NCBI GenBank assembly: GCA_001949185.1
Contig: BDGG01000021.1
Location: forward strand, 88,079 to 152,078
DNA: 64,000 nt
DNA from: Ramazzottius varieornatus
Taxonomy: Eukaryota; Tardigrada; Eutardigrada; Parachela; Ramazzottiidae
Direction: 5' to 3'
Positions 57,286-64,000 of the stretch are shown piece by piece; position 1 is the first letter of the stretch, and the number at the start of each line of letters is the position of its first letter. The position numbers and the translations under genes were made by a program. The notes below the pieces were generated by a model. That model did no database searches and was not told the DNA's origin. It saw only the letters and a list, made by a program, of their open reading frames with translations.

Positions 57286-58338
57286 TTACGGCCCGCCATG
57301 CGGGTGTGAATGCTTAATGGCACTTCCGGCGGCGGCGGCGGCGACGGCGACATGACCATCCTTTTCCGATGAATGGTTCCTGGACTTGGCGCTCTTCATT
57401 CCATCTTTATCCAGAGTGTTCTTACTCGAAGGCAGGTTTACATGTCCTTTGTCTTTCGCTCTGAGATTGCTCGATGACGTATCTTGTCTTGGCACAGCAG
57501 CTGCGGGACCAACTTCCGGCTTGACTTCTTCCGCCAATTTGGCTCTTTCATCCTGATCAGCATCGTGCATCACTTCATAGTCATAAAACTTGTCCTCACA
57601 GAGGAAGTCATACTCATCAAACGTAAACTCTTCTCCTTTCCATTTGTACTCCTTGGCCGAACCAGCCTTGAAGCCGTACGGACATTTCGCGTTGTCCACT
57701 GTCCCAATGTCGTTTGAGCTTTTAGCCACACTCGCACTTCCTACGACGTTAGGCTCCGACCCAGAGGCCTCGTTCTTACCAGTGACAGGAAAAACACCAT
57801 GCTCAAAATGATCGCGCATGCTCTTGTCATGCCGTAGTTTGGCGTGCTCATCTCGTAGCTGAGCTTTCCCTGCTAAGAGCTTCCAATAGAGCGACCTTCC
57901 TCCTTGTACAGTGGGACCAGCTACCTTCGGTAATATGAAATACGTCTTGATAAAGTCTTTTAGACTCACACCACGATCAAACTTTCCATCACGAAAAGCG
58001 TCCTCGAAGCATTCGTCAACGAAAGCTTGCAGTCCTGTATCTCGAAAGAAGCGCTCAAAGCGTTTCTTGGTCAGAATGATATCCGTCAGTCTCTCCATTT
58101 TTTCGTTGTCTTTCTCACAATTGAACCCTTCCTTCGAAGTCCAAGAGTGAACGGCTTCAAGTACGAACTTACGAGGCGGAAATCTCTTGGGTGCAGGTGG
58201 AACATTCTCTCCAGGGTTTCTTCTGCGTCCGCTGATTTCTTCCTCGACCTCGGCAAGTAACTCTTGTGAATTCTCCAGCGGTTTACGGCCTACTTCAAAG
58301 CTGGCTATTTTCAGTCCGTCTGCCTTCAGATGAGACAT
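57286..58338 (-). CDS. Unrecognised single-exon protein
   Basis: An ATG-started frame of 350 residues. The N-terminal two-thirds looks globular (FVLEAVHSWTSKEGFNC, LTDIILTKKRFERFFRD, CFEDAFRDGKFDRGVSLKDF, FDEYDFLCEDKFYDYEV). The last 100 residues are Ser/Lys/Asp-rich and end in AAAAAAGSAIKHSHPHGGP. No signal peptide or membrane segment. I know no matching family, so it may be lineage-specific. Length without stops and even composition support a real gene. It lies between TIMM9 and SDAD1. Confidence 0.68.
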   Translation of the reverse strand: MSHLKADGLKIASFEVGRKPLENSQELLAEVEEEISGRRRNPGENVPPAPKRFPPRKFVLEAVHSWTSKEGFNCEKDNEKMERLTDIILTKKRFERFFRDTGLQAFVDECFEDAFRDGKFDRGVSLKDFIKTYFILPKVAGPTVQGGRSLYWKLLAGKAQLRDEHAKLRHDKSMRDHFEHGVFPVTGKNEASGSEPNVVGSASVAKSSNDIGTVDNAKCPYGFKAGSAKEYKWKGEEFTFDEYDFLCEDKFYDYEVMHDADQDERAKLAEEVKPEVGPAAAVPRQDTSSSNLRAKDKGHVNLPSSKNTLDKDGMKSAKSRNHSSEKDGHVAVAAAAAGSAIKHSHPHGGP

Positions 58339-58480
58339 TACAAAAATCAACACGGAAACGTGAGAATATTACTGAGCAACAATTTATTTTACACACTCGT
58401 ACTCTGATTTCTTTCCTCACCGTTCTCCATAAAACGATAAAAAACACACCAAGAAAATCAAAGTCCGGATCTCACAGGCT

Positions 58481-61400
58481 CTAATTTCTTTTAGACTGTT
58501 TCACCAGCGCGTTCCGGAAGGACATCTGCAAGCACACGTTGGATGAAATAAACTGCTCATGAAACTTAAGAACGGGTTTCCGTTTTTACCTGTTTGTCGC
58601 GGAACGAACGCTTCTGTTTTCCGCGGACTTTCTGTCGGATCATCATGAAGTTCTTCTTGCGGGACTTTTGCTTGTTGGTGGTACTGGCGTGCGGGTTCAG
58701 CTTGGGTTTCGGCCGGCCATACTCTCCACGATCTTCACGCGCCACCTTGGCACCGGCCATCTTATCAGCCTTTGTTTCTTTCAGCCTCTTCGTCAGTCTT
58801 TCAATATCCGACAAGGATACAAACTCCCTACCAGACGAAACACAAGTCACGACCTCTGCAAACAAACTGAAAAAAATTTCCCAAGCGGCACACTATCACA
58901 GCCTACAATACTGCAAACGTGCGCTACTTCGTAAATCAACAAGTTCGACCTGATGATTTTTTCACGTGGCGCAGTCTTTTAGCCATAAACACAAAAAGCA
59001 CGCGCCACTGTCAAAAACAACCTTGTCGAGCTGTCCAAATGACGCACGCTATCAGCTAATAACACTGAAAAACTGCGCCACTTGGAAATACAGTCCGGAC
59101 GCTCGACATGTGCACAACATTTTCCGAATTCTAAACACGAAAATCATTCAAAGTTAGCGGTACTGCTCACCGTGCCCACACAGATGGAAATGTGCAACTT
59201 AATTACTGTACTTGATTATCCCAGTCAGCGCACGGTGTAATGAATGTGTGGCGTAATTTCAGACCTTAGCTTGGCACGGTGTTTGGTGAAAATTTAGCAG
59301 GCCTTAAACTAAAACCGAAAACCTGTGTACACATTTCGAGCGACCGGACTGTATAATCTTTGCGAGTTCGTTTGCCGAATTCCTAATTATTATAGTGACT
59401 TCAGAAAGAAGAAACAGACAGAAGTGTACGTACGTTGGTTCTTTACCGTCCAAACCAGCGAAGGTCGCTGAGCGCTTCTTGCCTCTTGATGGCGCCAGAA
59501 TGTCGGCCAGCTTCTGTTTTTTGATAGTCTCGAACTCTTTCTGGCTGAGGAAACGCGTCGACGAGATCAAGACGGCTCGTTCGTTCTTGGCGGCTTCGCT
59601 CAGTTCCTCCACTTCCGGGTTGATGACTGCGGCCGAGGGCTCCTCGAAATCCGATTGGACGTCCACCCATTCGCCGTCTTCATCGTCCTCCTCCTCGTTG
59701 GAATCGGATTCCCAACCGTCCGCACCTTCTTCCTCCACATCTACGGACCCCAAAACGACCAATAATTAGTATTTTACAATTTCTATACATCTGAAGATCA
59801 CAAAAGAGTTTTCGTTCTTGCCTTTTTCATCCAGGGGGAGAAGTTCTGCTCCTTCCACTGCGTTTACTGTTCGATCTTCCCCAAACTCGGCCCTCTTCAA
59901 ACTCTGCGTCGCCACATTGGGCCTTCCCTAAAAAAGATACCGTGTCAGGTCTGTATCGACTTGACGGTCATTATGCGAATTTCGCCGATTATCATTGGCC
60001 TTTTTCATTTTGTTTTATTCTATTTTCGGCTCAGTCAACATGAGGACACTTTGTTGTCGATTTAACTGTTTCGGATGCTTACGCGATCTCGTCGTTTGAG
60101 TAAGGACGGATCGACGTGTCTGTAGAGCTGGACCAAGGACCTTGCAGCCGACATGACGTTCTTGTTGCGATACTTGCGGTACTGCGCCAGATCGTGCAGC
60201 AAGTCTGACGTCATGGCGAACGGACACCGCGCACAAATTTCTCGAATGGAATTCAGTCTACAAAAAGGACTCACCATCTTGTACCGTTCCAGAAAGTCAA
60301 GAAGTAGCTACTACTAGATATGAGGATACGACTGTTGTTCTTACCCGACTGTAATGACTTCCGTTGAGTTTCGATCGGTCACAAAGTTATCAGCCACCGT
60401 TTTGACGACGGATTGAACAACATCGGGCGGAATCATCTCGTGCGAAGACTGTGCCACATACATGAGAATCTTTGTGATTTCTGTGGAAAGACAAAGTTAC
60501 AAACTGCTGCCCAAAGTTCCCAAACAACGGTCTAACATAATTAATTATAAGACTGTCTGCCTCTGTATTAATATGGTATGTTATGTCATGTGATGTCAAA
60601 ACGGTAGGTAAGGATGTCTTCACTAATACTATGCCATGTCGTTTCAAAACAGTAGCCAGTACGTACGTACAGTAAGTAAACGCAGGACGAGATATTTGTA
60701 CAGTAAAAATTATGGGACAGGCGGAAAGGACGGCAAGATGGAAATTCGACCGTAGAAAAGTGTTGAAAAATGTATTAGTCTGAAATGTGAATCGGTCGCG
60801 TACGTACGTGCTCCCGCACTGTTGTAGCGAAAAGGCCTGTCCCATAAAATTTACTGTACCATAATTTCTCGTCCTGCGTGTACCGTAAATTTGTTAATAT
60901 GTCATTATAAATTTGTTAATATGTCATTATTGTCATCACTAGTCACTTGTTGCATGTACCCTGTAAAAACCAAAGGTTTGGAAGAGAAAGAACGGGACGT
61001 TTCTATGTCTATCTCTTCCTCGATTACCTCGCTGATGTGGCTGCATAAACTTCTGGAAGTAGGGGTAATAGTTCAAGACCACCAGTTTATGGAGACCGAT
61101 CAAGCGCGAGATGAAGTCCATGAGGAGGAGCTTCGTGTCGAAATTGAGTGTTTCGCTCGATGCTGCACTGGCCTTATCCTTCTTCCCCTCATGTTCATCT
61201 TTCGGGTTCAGAACGCGGTACAACCGCTCGGCAAACTCTGGAATGAGCTACTAACGTTAGCAAATCTGTCGAAAAGAGGGGAAAGGGAGGAGATGTTACC
61301 TTGAGGATCGTACAGTAAATGCAGAGCCGAAAAATCAAAGACTTCCTTCTTCTCCTTCTTGGCATTCTTCTTGATCTGACGCATGCCTCGTTCCAACCGC

Positions 61401-62484
61401 TTCTGGCGCTTACTCGTCTTCTTCCCCACACGATGTGTCGTGATCAGTTCCTTTGCTGTCTTCATTTCAGACTGTTAAGATATATAAAGACGTGTCAAAC
61501 CTTTCACTCAAACAAAACGAAATCAAACAGAAATTTCTTTACATCTGAATCCGCGTTATCCTCGTCCTGTTTCGAGTCATTCGTGCTGGTGAAGAACCTC
61601 AGCGACAGATTCAACAGTTTGGCCATGCCCAAGAAGCAACCTTCGCCGATGATGTTGACCACTTTCTGCTCCTTCCACACTCCCTTCTTGTACAGATGGA
61701 TGGCCGACTCCAACGCCACAACGGATACCACCGAGTGCTTCAGCTTGATCTGATCCAAAAACAGCTTCTGGATTCTCTACAAGGACAAAGCCACCTGTCA
61801 GAACAGGCCCAGGAGGTGAAACAGAGGTTCGACTAACCGAGTTGACTTTCTGGTCTCTATGCTTGGCGTTGATGGCTTTGACGACAGAGACGATTTGGGT
61901 GGACAACAGTTCGCGCAGGTGTTTGTCACCGATCTTTAACAGCTCGAAGAACAAGGGAAGGAGCTTCTCGACGTCAATGACATCTCGCTTGTGGAGCAAC
62001 ATCAAGCCCTTACACAGCGCTTGACGTGTGCCCCAGCTCAAGTCTTGACATTTCGTGCGGAGGAATGTAAAGAGTCGATCGGCAAAGTCTTGCGATTTCT
62101 TGGGATAACAGAAGGAAACATGCGCCAGGAACATGATCAAACTGTCAAAATGGCTGTGGTCTTCATTGGGATTATTGCCGAAGATCTGGACGAAGGAGTC
62201 GAACTGAGATAGTTGTTGCGCAAACTGGCAAAGACAAAACCTTCATCGGCGCACCTTCATCATTCGCTTGTAATAATCAACTGCGTCCTTTGACCCAAAT
62301 AAGTACCCAGCCGACCTAGGCGACGCACTCGGACGCATGTCGAGCACGAAAGACTGCGCCACTCCATTCGGCAGACACATTCACTTATGCTTACCTCGGC
62401 TTCGTAAGTGATGGGATCCCTTTTGATCAGATTCTGCAATTGTGGAAGGTTCCCGATGAAGCGTTTATCCGCCCGTGAAGCCAT
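58481..62484 (-). CDS. SDAD1: SDA1-type ribosome biogenesis protein
   Basis: Eleven exons: 62484-62395, 62224-61838, 61776-61543, 61471-61300, 61237-61028, 60480-60345, 60257-60083, 59927-59822, 59740-59430, 58853-58590 and 58525-58481. They close in phase to 709 residues (human SDAD1: 687). SDA1 is a nucleolar factor for 60S assembly and export. Matches include [45 protein letters not shown] and [19 protein letters not shown]. One intron (59821-59741) has a GC-AG border (AAG|GCAAGA), confirmed by phase and sequence on both sides. The 59429-58854 intron holds three GTGGCGCAC hairpins and a MITE. Residues [10 protein letters not shown] are the acidic patch usual here. Confidence 0.96.
58881..58931. 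repeat. GTGGCGCAC hairpin unit 11 (SDAD1 intron 10)
   Basis: CCAAGCGGCACACTAT faces AAACGTGCGCTACTTCG. First of three tandem units. Confidence 0.6.
58963..59010. repeat. GTGGCGCAC hairpin unit 12 (SDAD1 intron 10)
   Basis: CACGTGGCGCAGTCTTTT pairs with AAAAAGCACGCGCCACTG. The linker before it is CAACAAGTTCGACCTGATG. Confidence 0.72.
59035..59085. repeat. GTGGCGCAC hairpin unit 13 (SDAD1 intron 10)
   Basis: CCAAATGACGCACGCT faces AAACTGCGCCACTTGG. The linker before it is CAACCTTGTCGAGCTGT. The TA-flanked MITE follows directly. Confidence 0.7.
59091..59351. mobile_element. Short TA-flanked MITE, copy 2 (SDAD1 intron 10)
   Basis: CAGTCCGGACGCTCG at the left and CGAGCGACCGGACTG at the right, each bordered by TA (59089-59090 and 59352-59353). 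The interior aligns with copy 1 at 5485-5740. The TA borders suggest a Tc1/mariner-type mover. Confidence 0.82.
60677..60884. mobile_element. MITE copy in SDAD1 intron 5
   Basis: Begins TAAACGCAGGACGAGA and ends TCTCGTCCTGCGTGTAC. Inner repeats ATTATGGGACAGGC and GCCTGTCCCATAA are also inverted. Same family as 42824-43008 and about 10575-10745. Confidence 0.75.
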
Positions 62485-62942
62485 CCTTTCCGTCGTTGTT
62501 CACCGGAAGCAGGGAGAAGGAAAGATGGACGCGAAAAAGAAACGAGAGCGGTACGGGAGAACCACGAAAGTGATTTTCGGTATTCTCCACTCTCCAGAAT
62601 CCAGATAACGAAATATCCGTAGTGAGTAGTACCCGGCCCAGCCAGTCTTTCTATCCATCTGCGGGTTTATACGTAGAGTAACAGTTAGCCTTCTACGATG
62701 CCCACGGGGATCGTTTACCGAGCGATAGTGCGAGTTGATTGATTGATGTCGCTTGTCAGAGCCAGAAGATATTTTCATCAGAAATTCAGAGTGATCACTG
62801 ATCAGCTGGCGTTTTGCTTTTGAAGAATCGATAGGAACAGTCTTCTTCTCCATCGAGAAGATATACCCTTCCCTGTATCTCTTTAACTGTTTACTTTAGG
62901 AGAGGTTTCGGAGTAGGTGTACTGGTGGCCACAATTCGCACG
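62485..62942. promoter_or_regulatory. Divergent interval between SDAD1 and the small membrane gene
   Basis: 458 bp separate the two start codons, which face away from each other. No named motif; a short TTGATTGATTGATG repeat is present. Confidence 0.3.
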
Positions 62943-63600
62943 ATGTCGGTGCAGACGGAATCGTCAGACGCGGCGATGCGCGGTGCTAATGTGGGAGGAC
63001 AGGTCGCCCCTGGCTACGGACAGACGGAATACGGACGGATGGTGGATCGTCCAGGGCCAGGTCGACCTCTGGTCATGCCTTACACCTATGCCAGCCGAGT
63101 GTTTCAGTTCCCTTTCAAGTTGAACTGGCAACGCAACTGGTTGTTCAGATACTACATCATCGGTTTTTTTGCTGGACTGCCATTCATCTATAAGATTCAT
63201 AAAATGGGTGTGTATTTCGTTTTGTGTACGTTCCTTTGGCCTTACTATTAATCTTCTTTTTTCTTCGCAGCTAACAGTCCGGAAAACGTTGAAAACTGGA
63301 AGGCGATCCGTCAAAAATGGAGAGATGGTGAGTTTATCTCGGAGATCGGGATTGAAGTGGGATAGTTATTCGATCAAGCGGCGCAAGGTGACAATACAGT
63401 GACGTCAGGCCACATACCATAACGGTCAGACATGACATTTACAGTAGTATGTCATGTGTTACTGTGTCACTGTGCACCTGATTGACGATCTGGATTGTGT
63501 GCTATGGCTTTTCCGGGTTCCTCATGGCAGATGTAGTTTCGTGTACTAACGGCACTTCTTTTCTGTTCCTGCAGAGGCTATGGGAAAGGTCCACCACTAA
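62943..63600 (+). CDS. Small single-pass membrane protein
   Basis: Three exons, 62943-63207, 63271-63327 and 63575-63600, join in phase to 115 residues. The N-terminal half is polar. NWLFRYYIIGFFAGLPFIY (about 69-87) is one membrane segment followed by KIHKM, then ANSPENVENWKAIRQKWRDE and a short basic end. Size and layout recall accessory subunits of inner mitochondrial membrane complexes, but I cannot name it. Good splice sites and exact phase support a real gene. Confidence 0.68.
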
Positions 63601-64000
63601 GGAGGAATACCGATTTTGGGATATTGCAGGCAATCGTTTTACAAAAGAAGATGTTGTGTGTTGAGAGTGTGCGTGCGTCGTCTGACAAGCGAGACAGTTA
63701 CGTATCCCCTTTGTGTTCGTTTCGTTGGGCGGAAGTGAAAGCTTTTTCTGGTGCAATATTCGCCGATGTTGTGCCGATATCCATCAATACTAGCTCGGGC
63801 TTTTAGAGTAGCTGTCCTTACTCCACCTTGAACGGACAAGCCATATCCGCTGTAACGAGAATACAACGAGGAAAAAAGTATTCCCAGAGTTCTCCGTGTC
63901 GAATTAATGAGTTGGGCTTATTTGTATTCTCTCCGAACGGTGCTACCTTCAGGCCAGACATTGTCATGCATCGTTCACGTAGGGTACTCTTTGATCCCTG
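63601..64000. other. Intergenic to the window end, no gene seen
   Basis: Short overlapping frames only. Confidence 0.45.

Noticed and set aside
62290-62370. Possible further GTGGCGCAC-type hairpin in SDAD1 intron 1
   Set aside because: Only GCGACGCA and ACTGCGCCACT resemble the family and the arms do not pair convincingly.

Overview
This is nuclear DNA of an animal. Most genes are split by spliceosomal introns, usually 55 to 300 bp with GT-AG borders, and the conserved proteins are metazoan: ADI1, ACP6, SDAD1, CCDC12, mitochondrial L14, TIMM9, an SLC45 transporter and a FAM227 protein. A Spatzle-like cystine-knot ligand, short introns and dense gene spacing make a compact-genome protostome likely, possibly a panarthropod such as a tardigrade. 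That placement is inference. A 50-base run of N between C tracts at about 30.13-30.19 kb shows that this is a draft scaffold.

Layout. 0.2-3.1 kb: a hAT transposon with its ends and target duplication. 4.4-5.7 kb: a large foldback and a small TA-flanked element. 5.8-7.0 kb: a FAM227 gene. 7.7-14.4 kb: a block of secreted-protein genes (a possible peptide precursor, the Spatzle-like gene and two convergent glycine-rich paralogues). 15-22.3 kb: a repeat cluster of nested hAT-type MITEs, a foldback, a broken Tc1-type transposase and a broken YADD LINE. 22.9-27.7 kb: ADI1 and ACP6. 28.1-29.6 kb: a chromo-barrel plus SAM gene on the minus strand. 30-34.3 kb: mostly non-coding, with a 1-kb non-autonomous hAT element. 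34.8-37.5 kb: a secreted protein with two GH130-type domains and a probable GPI tail. 39.1-43.2 kb: an SLC45 transporter and a small secreted protein. 43.8-47.9 kb: two divergent genes, one unrecognised and one PHD plus SAM. 48.5-50.7 kb: CCDC12 and MRPL14. 51.3-54 kb: broken PIF/Harbinger and REL-LINE remnants. 55.4-56.4 kb: a near-identical, inverted copy of the 1-kb element. 56.5-63.6 kb: TIMM9, an unrecognised gene, SDAD1 and a small membrane protein.

For most multi-exon genes I rebuilt the splice junctions by hand and reading phase closes exactly across all of them: ADI1, ACP6, SDAD1, GH130, SLC45, PHD-SAM, the Spatzle-like gene, the two small genes and the 43.8-45.7 kb gene. There is no operon logic; the genes are independent. 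The neighbours are mainly housekeeping genes (methionine salvage, lipid phosphatase, splicing, mitochondrial import and translation, ribosome biogenesis) plus chromatin-type SAM proteins.

The most interesting unexplained pattern is a family of short hairpins of about 50 bp, with arms close to CCAAGTGGCGCACG and its complement. Eleven units at eight loci all lie inside introns of seven different predicted genes, and four loci carry two or three units at a spacing of about 65-80 bp.
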